Positions 38,333-50,712 of a stretch of DNA of 64,000 nucleotides are shown one piece after another. The notes under the pieces are model-generated. The model saw only the letters and a list, made by a program, of their open reading frames with translations. It made no database searches and was not told the DNA's origin. Origin of the DNA: Haliclystus octoradiatus (lineage: Eukaryota > Cnidaria > Staurozoa > Stauromedusae > Haliclystidae); assembly GCA_916610825.1 (NCBI GenBank), contig OU744447.1, forward strand, positions 10,957,751 through 11,021,750. Direction: 5' to 3'. Each line of letters opens with the position of its first letter. The stretch's first letter is position 1. The translations under genes were made by a program, and so were the position numbers.

Positions 38333-41300
38333 CTACAATGCTTCAAGTATTGCCTGCATTGATGCTGCACTCTGTCGATTATCACCAAGAAGATAGGCAC
38401 ATATGCCAGGACAAGCCTTTTCAGTCCATGCCAAGACAATGGAAAAATCAGCTTCCGATGTTAAGTCCAAGTCTTGTCTCATCTGGCGTATATCGTTTGG
38501 TCCAAGAGCGACTTTACCTCTGTCCCTAACAAATGAAACAAAATGAAATCAACAACACTACAGTGCACAGCAGACTATTATGCAAGAAACACATTTTGAA
38601 TTTGTAAGAAGCTTGTATAAAATTGAATTTATGTGTACACATTAGAGTACACATTAGAGTGACACTATGTAGGCCCGTCGGAGCAAGGTGGGGGCTGGGG
38701 AGCTTCAGCCCCCCAATAATGTGTTGGTTAATTTTTCTGTACTGGTGATAAATTAATAGTGACTGTTTTATGCAGTAAATAATTACGCTTGTAAGTAGTG
38801 GGCCTTTTATCGTAAATAGGATGAAAACTTTTATCGGTGGTTCTAGTATGAACACACCACAAAATAAATTAATAATCAGTGTTTCAAAGCCAGGCTGGAG
38901 ATAAGGTATAATTTCACACATACGAACTGCACTTATGTAGGTACTGTGTTAGTATATTTTTTTGTTTTTGATTTAACCCTAAGCTGATAAAACAATTATC
39001 ATAATTCATGTTTACTTACACCCTTGAAACAATGTGGAATTGGTTTGTTAATTTTATTTTTGAATTCTATATGTTCAAGATCAGAATATCTTTATGTATA
39101 TTCTTGGGATAAGAATTAAGCCAACTACACAAACAACTACGTTTGGTATATACCTTGGGGAATAGTACAAAATCGAAAAAGTTTTTTTATGTTTTGACTA
39201 CCAAAAAGTAAAAAATATAGCTTAGAATACTGCAAAAGAAACAAGCCAGTGGGCCAGTGCAAACCAGCTTAGTGTGGGATATTATGGAAGAGGGAATGGA
39301 AGGGGATTATTAGCAAATTCAATTGTAATATGAATAAAAAACTTACGAAATTGCTTCCGTATATGATAATAGGGCGTTGGCCTGTTGTTGTAGGACTTTA
39401 ACAAAATTCTCAACATAAACTTCCCTGATTGAACAAAGATTTGGTAACAGTGTAATCTGGAAGAAACATTGTTATTGGCATATAACAATTGTGGTTTCAG
39501 AATATATAAATCGTTCACAAACAACACAGTGCTTATGATATGACTGGAAAGGAAATTGACATTATAAAGAAGTTAATCATGTAGGCTACGCTACCGCCAG
39601 GGGCGCCGGGACGAGGAGGGGGGCAGGGGGGCAGCTGACCCTCCTGCCCTTGCCGCATAGAAAATAGAAAGCGCGTGGATTAAAACCTCATAATCACGGG
39701 CATCCGCAGTGAGTGGTTTTCACCTTGCGAGCGATCTCACAACCACGCGAGTGGAATAACCATCAGACTGTATTAATTCATAGACATTATTGAGTAGCCG
39801 AGACGCATTAATATTTGGCACAGCAAAACTAATGTTGGAAGTGTTCACGAAAACGGCGCAAAGTCAACATCTAACGTATAGTTAATCGGAAAGATAATCC
39901 AATTTTGCATCAATCCACCGCGATCTTTTCGCATAATTAGTATTATTCTCGCTATATCGGTAAAAATAAAACATTTGTATTGGCGGCACTTTTGCAAGTA
40001 AAATTGGGAGCTAGATAACAGTAGAAAAATAGCTGGTTTCAAATTCTGTAGCTATGAACGTCAACAGAAAAAATTCAAAGTTCCACAACAGAATGCTTCT
40101 AGGAAATAAAAAATAAAAAAATATCTTAGTTGGTAAGCTGGCACTGTTTCTGACTATAAAAATAAAATTAATATAGTATTATTCTCGCCTGACTGATTAA
40201 ATGAACTGCTAAATTTGCTGGACTTGTGCACTGTGCAGCCTAGAATGGACTCTAAATATCGATAATATAAATCCAATATTGAAAATATTGCAAATACGAC
40301 ATTGCTTCGTATGCTTCTTCTGAGAGTAATAAGAATGGTGTTCAGTGTTCACGTGTTTGGTTTACACAACAACGTATTTCAAATCCTAATATTTCTATTT
40401 TATTTATTCGTTGTTTATTATTTATTTGGGAATATATTTGAATATCGGAATTGTTTATATCATTATGAAATTGATAATGCAAAATAAATAAAAGCTCAAA
40501 AGTTTAGGTAAACAATTAGTAGAGGAAATATTGGATGATTGGATTGGGTTTTCATATATTTTGTACCATGATAAACATATAGTCAATTCAACCTGTTACA
40601 ATAATCACCTCTATACAGCGGTCATCTATATGTAGTGGTGAGGTCTGCAATTGTCATTTCTCTACATCTCATAGCTGGCAGTTTTATGCATGTTTCACTG
40701 TACCTTCTGTGCATTTACTGCAATCAGGCTATACGATTTCGAATCATGTAATGCTACGTATCGTTTCAATTGTCCGCATCATGCATCTGGAGAAATCTTC
40801 CGATTTGTCAATCAGCATAGAAATGATTTAAAAATTATATAATTCTATTCAATGACATTACATTTCAATATTTAACTACATTTTAGCATTTCAAATTCTC
40901 GAATGCAAATATCATAAATGATCAAGTCGACTCTCTTTTTTAAAATCGTAAAGCATATTCTTTTTCAAGTTTTTTTGAGAATGTTCATACTGTAAATAAC
41001 GTATATACTTCAAATATTTTTATAAAGTATCATGGTTTCAGTAATATAAGAGGAATAGCACCAAACATCATTCCCACCTCTATATTTATATAAATATTGT
41101 TCTAGATTAGGCATTTCTCACTTTAACCTTTAAATATTTTTGCATGAATATAATAACTCATCACCTACCTCAGAAACAAATTGTTGTACCATCGTTGCAA
41201 TCTGGTCACATTGTGTAAATAAGCCACTAAAAGAGATATAGACATTCGATCAAAGCCAATCACTCTAATCCTTGAATGAACTTTATTTGCTAAAGTCTCA

Positions 41301-44300
41301 CTCATTTTAATTAAGATCTCGGTATGCTTGGTAACCAGGGTCCGACAAAAGTAGGAAACATGGAATCCTAGACTACGGAAGATTAAAGCAAATTCAGAAG
41401 AAATCGATATTTATTATTCATTATATTTATCGATATAATGATTTATTGGTCAAATATCAACAAAAAAATTCACAATAAAATGTTGAAATGCTTCTAGGAT
41501 TACCGAAGGCTGAACTTTTTATCGGACCCTGTTGGTAACTGATCAAAGATCGACACATCAGAGTGAGGGGGACAATATACTGTATAAAGTACGTACTCAG
41601 TAAATGTTCCAATATTTGACATTCCTGTTCTCCTGTACATACATTTTAGATCACCTCCTACTGCGTACATACTGACAATGAAAGAAAGAGAGCATGCTTC
41701 TCTTTGATTTGCTTGATGAGGGTTTAAGAATAAATCGAGAAACTCAACATCCCCAGTCTCCATGAACTTTACTTTCTTAAACTATTTGTATTCTTACATA
41801 AAATTATAATAGTGTGACAGAAATTATACATTTTAAATTATTATTACACAATCATGACAGAAATTTTTCATTTTAAATAATAGCACGAGCACATCGCAAA
41901 AACAACGTATTTTTAATTCCTTTTGACAGAACTTCCCATTTGCAATCATTGCCACCTTCTGAGATACCATCAATATGGAATAACCAATTTCCTCAATTGA
42001 ATTAAATGCCAACACGAAGCACTTTTCAGTTGATATCAAGTCGCATTTAGTTCATCAATATTACAGCCTATGTACCCTCAAAAACTGCCAATTATTCATT
42101 TATGCATCTCCGTCTAATTAATTCTGAATCGTTGCTCCTTCTTTATAATTATTCTACATTTTTTTATTTAATAAACTTCATTTATGTTAGGAAATTACTT
42201 TATTCTTAATTTTGATTATTTTACTTCAATAATATCATTAACACTAGTTCTCATTTAACTTATTGCTTCAATCCATAATCAAATTAGTACAACGTAATTA
42301 TTTATTGTGTAATCGTAACGTCCCCGAACAAACAAGCATCTCTGCTTAGGGTGTGACGCCAACAGTGTAAAATCATTACTCCCTGTGTAATAATTTTTTA
42401 TTGCTGAAATAAACATCCATCCAATATAATTCATCCTCCTTCACTTATTCATCATTTGTTATATGTCATAATATGCTAACCAAAAATAATGTATTTCTGA
42501 TGTAATTTGTTTGCTACACATGATGATCAGGTAAAACCTCTCCTTAGTTTGGGGATAGTAACTCATTACATCATTATTTGATTTACTCCAGGATTTCCTA
42601 CTAATTTTTACCGTTTGAAGAAACCAACACCGACAGCTGAATAACTTTATAGTAATTATAAATAATCATTATCCAGAGAACAATAAAACCACATACTGCC
42701 CATATCTTGGTTTAGCACAATTTATATTCTTTGACATATAACAAATGTCAATTGAATTTAAGTGCCATTTCTAGGTTTTGGGTCTAAAGCATAAAATTGA
42801 TTTTGCTTGGCATTGAGCCTGATTTTTTAGTCCTGGGTAAAAAGGGTCTAGCAAAAAAGGGTAGGGCATGCTCCCTGAAATGTTTAAAAAGAATGTTTCT
42901 CCTAGAAAATCTGTAAGCTATTTTGACTTCCTTTTTATCATTAGTATTACAATGATTTGCTATTTAATCTTTTATTACCTTTAAATTTATTTTGAAAGTT
43001 GAATAATAAAGTTTTGAAAAGGGGCCTATTAAAAATGTGGGCCCAAAGCACGTGATTCTAGTGCTTAGGGGGTAAAAAAACTGCCCTGATTGAAATATAA
43101 ATGATACCTTGTTGGATAAATTGGTCCTTCTTCTCCTCTGAGTAATAGGGACAATTCCATTTTCATAAATTCAACTCTCATTTTGGCATGGTTTTGAAAT
43201 AACGGTGTTTGTCTAATCACAGTATTATCCATATCAATCAGTGTACATGGGTAGGAGCTGAGTGCAATGTCCTTATTCAAGTATGGACTATCGTTGACTG
43301 ATTTCTAAAACAACAAAAAAACAAGAAAATTAAAATGAAATACTATTCCCTGTGAAAATCCATGAGTTCATGAGCAGTTCATGAACTTCATGAACAGTTC
43401 AAGCACAGTTCATGAATGATTGAATTTGAATTTCCGTATTAATAAACGCATATGTCGGGCATATTTTCACCACAGTCACTAGTCGATCGAATATTTTATT
43501 TTATTTACAGATTAGTCCATTATTTCCAAGCATTTATCAAAAGCGGAAATCCCAATTCTAGATTGTTTACATCGAATCACTTTTGAAATTTGAACACGTT
43601 GATTGTACACCCTCTTTGACACCTTCTATTGTTTGAATGTGTAAAGGTTAAACACATTAGTGTTGATGAGACAAACGCGTGAGCACTTTTGAATGAATAA
43701 TAAATTTGATTCACAATACCAACGCGACAAATGATTTGATAACTGCAACAACATAAATATCATTATGGCAAAAAGTTCCAGTTTATACTGTAACTAAAGA
43801 GTTAACAACAGTGACAGTGTCAATGTAAAATTATTTTTAGCGATCCACCTTCACCGTAAAACAACAGCAAAAGAACAAGAAGGATAGGAAATACATGTTG
43901 AAAAATTGTTAAATCATTTACACATTATTATATTTTAAATTTTTATTAAATTAAACTTGTTGGAGAAGAAAAAATACACCAAACTTACTTCACTATATTT
44001 TCTCGTTAGAGTAAATAGCCGGGGCATTCCTAAAAGATTCTGATGATTTCAATTTGTCAATAATTTGGTGTTGCTTACTTTTTAGACAATATTAATCAAT
44101 TTTGTACAAAAAGCTTGTTATTATATTGTCCATTGATAATATTTTTCAAAATAATCGGTATACCGATTTAATCTGCCGATTATGATTCAACAATCGGCAA
44201 AACAATAATCGGTAAAAATAATCGGCAATTTCATAATCGGAACATCTCTAAATGATTCATGAACTTCATGAACAGTTCATGAACACTTTTGAAGAGTTCA

Positions 44301-47300
44301 TGAACATTCACAAGGAGTTTATGAACACTTCATGAACCGGTTCATAAACTGGTCCATAAATGTGAAATTGCCTGAAAGTTTACGAAAAATTCATGAAATG
44401 TTCATGAACTCATGGACTTCTTTTTGCACGGGATATACCCAGTCTGCATATGGGGAAGGGGCTACTTGAGATTCCAAATAATAATTATCTAAGCTTAGGC
44501 CATCTATCTGGAGAGGGTGAATTGAATCTGGGAACAGAGATATTAAGCAATTGATGCATACTTTGCTATGAGCTATAACTTTTGTATAATAGCGAAATTG
44601 ATTCGGCCAATCTGCTTGGTTTAGAGTTATAACGTCAAATCATCACATCAATAAAGAAAAAAAAGATTATAAAGCCCTAGCTCATAGGAAATTGTAATCC
44701 AATTGATTTGTACAATAAATAGCACATTTTATAAAATTATATGTGACTTTCTTAATTATAAGTTAATGTTTTTGAAAACTCCTGAATAAATTGGAAATTC
44801 CCAATCGTGATATCAATTTCGAGTTGCAAGATCGATTGCGTTTTCGAACTTAGTGTTGTTCTGTGTTGATAAAGTGATTTTGCATTATAACTCTAAACCA
44901 ATCAAGTTGATCAAATCAATTAGTATAATTGAATAACACAATCAAATTATTTAGTGACATGATTCTAGGTACAGTATACTTTAGATTGTGGGCTGGTAAT
45001 TCGATTGAGTGATACAAACAAGAATTCGACACCTGTTCGGATTCAAAAACAATCTAGAACATGCCAAAAGCTAGAGCCAAAAGCATCACATGTGAAATTG
45101 AAGCTATTCAAAAATTGGGATGGGTTATATTCAAGTATGTGTACAATCTGAAAGTGGAACAAGCTCTATTACAGGCATGGTCGAACAAAAGCTTCAGCCT
45201 TCTGTAATCGTAAAGCATTTCAACCTTTTAATCTCAATAATTTTTGTTGATGTTTGACCAATAAATCATAAAAACATCAATTTTCTTCTGAATTTTCTCT
45301 AAAATTCCGGAATCTAGGATTCCAGGAATCATACCTTTGTTGGACCCTGATTACAGGACAAAATCCTATTATCAACTTTGTTTTAATACTCATAAGTAAT
45401 CCAGCAATTAGAGCCACCTTTCAACCAATACTGCATTACTTACTCATCTGAAATATTCAATGATATCATATTCAACTTGTAAATATCCCGTTAACTGCCT
45501 AGCAGAATGACACATTCTTTGCTTGTATGCTCTAGTACATCATAGACGTACAGTTGAATCATGTATACAGCAGCCAATTATCAGCTCAGGTAGATAAATT
45601 GACCACCGCATGCAGGTGGTCTTTATGAATACAATTGATTCAATAGAAACTACTATTTTAGACATTCCAAGAGTAGCCATTATAGAAAGGTGACTGTTGT
45701 GTAGAGGTGACTGTTATAACAGGTTTGATTGATTGACGGGTGTCTAGGCCTATACATGTTAAATGCTAACTTCTGTTGCTAAATTGCCTACACTAATTAT
45801 ACAGTTTTACTAATTATATAGGAATTTTGACACCACAACGTAAATCTCATAAAATACCACAGAAGTCGGCATTCAATTTTAGGGCTTGCTATTAGAGAAG
45901 GTCATAATTTAGTGGTCAAGACATGTCAAACGATTTAAGCATATGCCTACATTGAATAAACCTACTCTGAGAAGTGCTTGAATGAACAAATCTCTATCAA
46001 ATGGGTAAGGATCCTTAGAATCAGTGTAACGACAACATGCTCTTTCAGACGGAGACAAGAATTGAGCCAATGTGGTAACCATCTAGAAAAGAAATATTAA
46101 TGGTATTGAAATTGAAACGTCAATCAAGCAGAGAGATACATTAACAAAAGAAAACACAAATGTAGGCTCTTGTCGGTGAGATTTTTCGAATTGATCATCA
46201 ATTACTCATGAGGATTTAACTATTTTCTCAAACATTTCACGTTCAGTTCACAAATGTTTCATTAGTAGGTAACATGACATAGTTCATATCCATAAGCTAT
46301 CCAGGGGAAATTCATTCCAGGCAAAATGACACCTTTTTGTGCATAAATATTTCATAAAAGCTCAAATGGAAAGTATGCAAGTTCATTAGAATATTTCCCA
46401 TGAGTTAGCCTACACCTAGGTGGAAAAGGGATCAAACCAACGTCCATATCTCCTCATTCAAAAGACAGTATACTTTTATTAAGACATTACAGAGACATCA
46501 AAATTCTATATAGGCTATAATACTACCTAGCATACTTATATTGTAGAAATCAACAACTTACAGCATTGATAACAGATTCTGATTTGCCAATCACAACTGA
46601 ACTTCCTCCCGTTTGTAGATGTGATGTGATAGCCCTAAAATGATCAAATACAGTTGAAATAAGGATAAATTTGTCTTGTGTGACAGAACCCAGACACAAC
46701 ATTGTAGAGTAGAGACACAATCATAACTAGATGCTGCAAATTGCCTGATTTTTGCAATTTTTGTCTCAAAGTTACTCGAAGTTGGACTCACAAGTTTAAT
46801 TGGAAAGGGTGTCATCCCCCATCCCCCACAGGATTTATGGTAGTCAAAAGCGGAATAGTAGGCATAGTGGAATTAGGTTAACCAATTCCTATTAGACATT
46901 ATGTAGGACTATCATTATGTACTATGTTAGAATCAAGTAGTCATAAGAGTTGCTGAACTTTGAAATGTTGCCACAAAGACTGTCTTCATCTAATTGAATT
47001 TATTATTCATAACAACAACTTTGATTTGCTAATTTAGTGTGGAGTTACACTAAGCATTGATTACGAGCAAGCTCAATTGATATTTACTTCATTTAATTAG
47101 AGATTCAGAACAGGGTTCAGTAAAATAGAGGATTCTGGGATTGAGAGTCATTGACGGTTAGCACACATTCAGAAGGAAGAGGGAGAAATAGTTGTATTCA
47201 AGTTTTTTGGAATCCCGGGAACGAAAAATATTTTATCTAACCCTGATCCAAAAAGAGAAAGCGAATCTACGCAAAATGGGGTCATAGACCAGTAATTGTA

Positions 47301-50300
47301 TTATCTTAGTTTAAGAGGAAGGCCCATTGAGGTTCAAATGTTAAAATATCTACAGGTGGCTTGTTTTGTAGATGGCCTCTTTGCAATGGTAAAGTTTAAC
47401 ATTTGTGACAATTTGTTACAAATTTTAAAAATAGAAATGTTATAAGGTGGTTTAGTACGCAAAGGAATACACAAAACTCAGATCAATACAATTGTGACTG
47501 CTCACATTCACTCAACTCTATACTCTTATTTAATCTATTGTGTCATGCTGATATGTATGTAACTCGATCTACATGGTTAAGGGAGAATGCTACATTGTCA
47601 TATATCAAGAAACATTTTTAAAATAGATATACCTCATTAAGAACTTTGTTGTAACAGAGCTACCAATTGGTGATAATTCATGGCTACCAAAGAATGTCTC
47701 TCTGATCTATCAAATCATATACAACATAAAGTTTAAAAGCACAAAATAGGAAAGTAAAATAATTAACTATAAGACGGTAAACAAATTTATTAGTCTACAT
47801 ATGCTATACAGGTGAAAGTAAAGCGAAATTCATATCGCAGTATGTGTTAAAGACCTACTGTTTACTAACCATCACACAGGGTTTGTGCAGTAATGACAAT
47901 ATATATGCTTTGGATAACTGTGGGTCTGTGGCCTCCTTTGAAAAGACATTTTGATAGATCCATGCCCAAAGGGAGGATTAGCTCAGATAGCACAGCAACC
48001 AAACTTCAGATCTGATCATATTCAAATTTCCCCAAGGTCAACTCAGCCTCAACTTTATCTAAAATATCTGATGAGTACAAATGGAATGGCCCAGAGGGAA
48101 ATGCATTGTTAATAACTGCTGGTTGTTGCACATTGAAAATCGAGGCTTACCAGCCATGAAATCTTTTGATTTAGATAAGGAGTGTCACGGCTGAGATCAA
48201 TAAAGAGCACTTAGCATCATTGCTATCAGCAAAAAGAGACACTCTTCTAGAAATATATGGTGATACTGCCCAAGCCCAGTTGTAGGCTACTAATACCATA
48301 ATTTGGAATACTGCCTTGATCATTCATATTTGTATAAAATGCCTTTGTGGTTAAGATACTAGACTTACGCATAATATTTCTGGTAAACCAGAAACCTGAA
48401 GACTTTCAACAACAGATACAAAATGTTGGATGTAGGGTGACAGCATTGCAGGCACGTTGGAAACATCCTGATGGAAATGATAATACCAAGTTTACAAAGT
48501 ATGTAGGCCTATCATGTTTGCCTTCTATTAATTTATTACAGCATCAATGTAAGCAGAGCAGCTCATTTAGATTCCACTTTGAATTTCAAATTTATTCACA
48601 TTAGAGAAAAAATTATGCAAATCTGATTGATTCAGAAATTCCCGCTCGTGTTTTGATTTTTAACAATTTCTGAATGTTATTGTAGGTATACTTAGGGAAA
48701 ATTGAAATGCTGACAAATTCTCCCAACATCCCAAGTGTTGGTATCAGAGATCCTGAACTAAACCAAACGCTTGTAGTCCTACATTCATGTATATAGGCTA
48801 GCTAAGTTTTATTTGAAATCTTAACTTTAAATGCCTGGAAGTAGTATTTTTGCTGTTTTGTGGCTTAGTCCGTATCTTCTTAGCCTTCCAGATCCTACAA
48901 TAACTACAACCACTCTTTCCTTCTGTATTTTTAGCTGATATTTGGCCTTAAATCAGAAAAAGAACAATTTCATTCTGGATGGCTTTAGTCTTCATCCCCA
49001 CTTTGTTGGGCTGAGTTAATAGATAAAGGGATATCGAAAATGGTGGGGGCATGGCCGATCGTATTCTGTTGAGAAGGCCTTCAGACCCATGTTTTGATCG
49101 ACTATGTTGATACTTTGCATTCAGCCACCGTTCTAAGAATTTCATGCATAAATTCACACCTAATGGAGTCGTTCTAAACAGATTATAATTATATAGAAGG
49201 TGTTCGGAACGCCTGAACACGAGATCCAATTACTGAAGGCGTTCTTATTCCGTTTCATATATCGTTCTGGAGGCTATCTTTGATTTTTGATGAGAGCATG
49301 ATAGGATTGGTACATGTACAAAACGGCATATGAATCAGGCCTGAAATTCTTGTGGAACTTCAGCTAAACTTAACTACACATAACAAACATACTCTGCACA
49401 TGGATTGACTTGCACAACAGGGCCTATGGCTATGTGCGGCTCGATTTAAGCAACATTGAATGAGTATGGAACTGTCTACCCCAAAATTGATCTTTAAGAA
49501 ATGATTTATTTATCGATGTGTCTATTTGACCGGCAGTCGCAGCCATTATGGATTCAACTGCGCGTGCGCCGACAGTCAATTACGTCATTCACTCGATCAC
49601 GTGTTTCACTCGTCCCAGTATTAGGGTTAGGTTTAGGGTCCGATCACGTGATCCACCCGTTTAGGGTTAGGGTTAGGGTCAAGTCACGTGATAACCACTC
49701 GGTCGAGTATAAATTCATTTCTGTTTCATCAGCTCTCGTCGGTGGGCGTAGCTCATTCGGATTGAGTCTGACTAGAGTACAAGGTATGCTGGTTCGAGTC
49801 CTGGTCGAGACGAATTTTTAATTTATTTTCATTATTTATATCCCGAAATATTTACAAGTTGCTGTTCGTTCATTATACGCATGCGTTGGTATCCATAATG
49901 GCTGCGACTGCCGGTCAAATTAGTAATAGTCACAGCGAATATCGAACATAGATAGTGTGACGTATACATCTTTGCGCATGCGCTGATGACTGCCGGTCAA
50001 ATAGCCTTGGCGCTAAATGACCGGCTGCCGGTCAAATAGTCACAGCGTTTATTTATCTGGCCAAAAGCAACTAAAATATTCCTAACTATTCCATGGTTGA
50101 AGCCCTGTCGATCCCTGCAAACAGATATGCTCTTATTTATTTTGTTAGCTATATTTGCAAGTCAAATTTTCACACCTTTTCCTGAAGAATTCTACATTTC
50201 ACAACAACATCTTTAATTTGTAATGCTAAAAATGATTGTAAAGTTAAATATCTTTCCAATTGCCTATAACCCATTAGAATTGATAAGCTCCAAACAGTTA

Positions 50301-50712
50301 ACCCATTCTTTGCTTTACCGGCAAATATCGTAGATTTAAATATATAACCTCTATCTTTGAGGCAGTAGAATTTCGTATCAAATAATCCTTCTTTTCCAAT
50401 TCTAGTTAATTCTCCATTGAGGGTATGATTGCAAACATAGCTGATCATTTCTTGTTCAATTTTGTTCCAATTAGCTTGCGATAACCATAATTTTCTAACA
50501 CGAGGACCCATTATATTATCCCATACCGCTAGTAATATACCAGAAAATATAGTTGAATTGACTGATTCAATAGAGCTTGAGGGAAGGTCAAGTTTTGGTT
50601 GGCAATCGTCATCTTTGTAATTTCCATAAGCAAAATCTTCGTTGCTTTCACTTGCGCTGTGATAGAGGTCTGACGCAGGAGATGGTGTAGCTGTCGAGCC
50701 AAATGATGCCAT
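38333..50712 (-). CDS. C9orf72: C9orf72 homologue (DENN-domain protein), nine exons found
   Basis: C9orf72 forms a complex with SMCR8 and WDR41 that acts as a GAP for small GTPases in autophagy and lysosome control. Exons on the minus strand: 50176-50712, 48369-48467, 47633-47706, 46562-46634, 45966-46082, 43108-43304, 41169-41226, 39347-39456, 38333-38525. Junctions are GT-AG and in phase; the sum is 1458 nt (485 aa; human 481). The uDENN motif WDNIMGPRVRKLW is at 64-76, then NHTLNGEL. TSHLQTGGSSVVIG and the C-terminal LDLTSEADFSIVLA match human blocks. Lengths 73, 117, 58 and 110 nt equal the human exons as I recall them. The N-terminus is about 30 residues longer than human. A 60-nt exon expected between the first two was not found. 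The stop is TAG at 38335-38333. Confidence 0.92.
38660..38725. repeat. G-rich repeat with small inverted GGGGCT/AGCCCC core
   Basis: AGGCCCGTCGGAGCAAGG leads into GGGGGCTGGGGAGCTTCAGCC and a run of C. A similar G-rich block, GGGGCGCCGGGACGAGG, lies at 39601-39650 with GGGGGGCAGCTGACCCTCC. The two look like ends of one interspersed element; both are in the last C9orf72 introns. Confidence 0.45.
40582..40702. mobile_element. Decayed copy of the TACAGTGAAACCTG MITE
   Basis: Shares CACCTCTATACAGCG and GTTTCACTGTA with the reverse complement of 23403-23593. C9orf72 intron. Confidence 0.55.
41336..41531. mobile_element. hAT-type MITE with perfect 8-bp target duplication, copy 1
   Basis: The ends CAGGGTCCGACAAAAG and (inverted) CTTTTTATCGGACCCTG are flanked by TTGGTAAC at 41328-41335 and 41532-41539. 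An 8-bp duplication with CAGGG ends fits hAT. It lies in a C9orf72 intron and supplies part of a spurious ORF. Confidence 0.88.
43346..44437. mobile_element. Long member of the GTTCATGAAC foldback family
   Basis: About 1.1 kb. The left end reads TCCCTGTGAAAATCCATGAG and the right end is its inverted near-copy; both ends carry clusters of TTCATGAAC words. TAT lies on both sides and may be the target duplication. The middle is AT-rich without a recognisable transposase. C9orf72 intron. Confidence 0.7.
45176..45349. mobile_element. hAT-type MITE, copy 2
   Basis: The ends CATGGTCGAACAAAAGC and CCTTTGTTGGACCCTG are flanked by perfect 8-bp duplications ATTACAGG (45168-45175 and 45350-45357). C9orf72 intron. 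Confidence 0.85.
47111..47245. mobile_element. hAT-type MITE, copy 3 (older)
   Basis: Ends CAGGGTTCAGTAAAAT and ATTTTATCTAACCCTG. The flanks ATTCAGAA and ATCCAAAA agree at 6 of 8 positions, so the duplication has decayed. C9orf72 intron. Confidence 0.6.
47960..48280 (-). repeat. Dispersed repeat family R1, copy 3
   Basis: Reverse-complement relative of 5801-6120 and same-strand relative of 61900-62222. Contains CGGCTGAGATCAATAAAGA and GGTGATACTGCC. C9orf72 intron. Confidence 0.6.
49621..49678 (+). repeat. Interstitial TTAGGG-type repeats (two short runs)
   Basis: TTAGGGTTAGGTTTAGGG at 49621-49638 and three perfect TTAGGG units at 49661-49678, with a palindromic CGATCACGTGATC between them. 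Confidence 0.9.
49740..49813 (+). ncRNA. tRNA-like sequence, probably degenerate or SINE-type
   Basis: An A-box-like GTAGCTCATTCGG (49748-49760) and B-box-like GGTTCGAGTCC (49791-49801) are correctly ordered and spaced. The D stem pairs (GCTC with GAGT), but the anticodon, T and acceptor stems pair poorly, so it should not be read as a working tRNA. TTTTT follows soon after at 49815. Confidence 0.5.

Larger units (their letters stand above)
49524..49920. mobile_element. TIR element carrying telomere-like repeats and tRNA-like Pol III boxes
   Basis: Exact 30-bp inverted ends (49524-49553 and 49891-49920), beginning ATTTGACCGGCAGTCGCAGC. The interior has three TCACGTG words, TTAGGG runs at 49621-49638 and 49661-49678, a tRNA-like segment at about 49740-49812 and a T run. 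No ORF of note. Partial extra copies of the end sequence lie just outside (about 49988-50003 and 50025-50047). Located in the C9orf72 intron after exon 1. Confidence 0.85.

Noticed and set aside
41500..41763. Open frame starting METGDVEFLDLF, at first taken for a C9orf72 exon
   Set aside because: No acceptor gives the required phase. Skipping it joins 43108-43304 to 41169-41226 in phase and matches the human layout. Part of it comes from the hAT MITE.
48735..48760. Minus-strand SLIPTLGMLGEFVS, resembling the SIIPML segment of C9orf72
   Set aside because: The exon at 48369-48467 fits better and is in phase on both sides with correct splice sites; this frame runs on without a suitable donor.
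48880..48960. Minus-strand frame with VVVVIVGSGRLRRYG as an additional C9orf72 exon
   Set aside because: No similarity to the expected exon; the phase and length are wrong.
49740..49813. Functional tRNA gene
   Set aside because: A and B boxes are good, but acceptor, anticodon and T stems do not pair well enough; kept only as tRNA-like.
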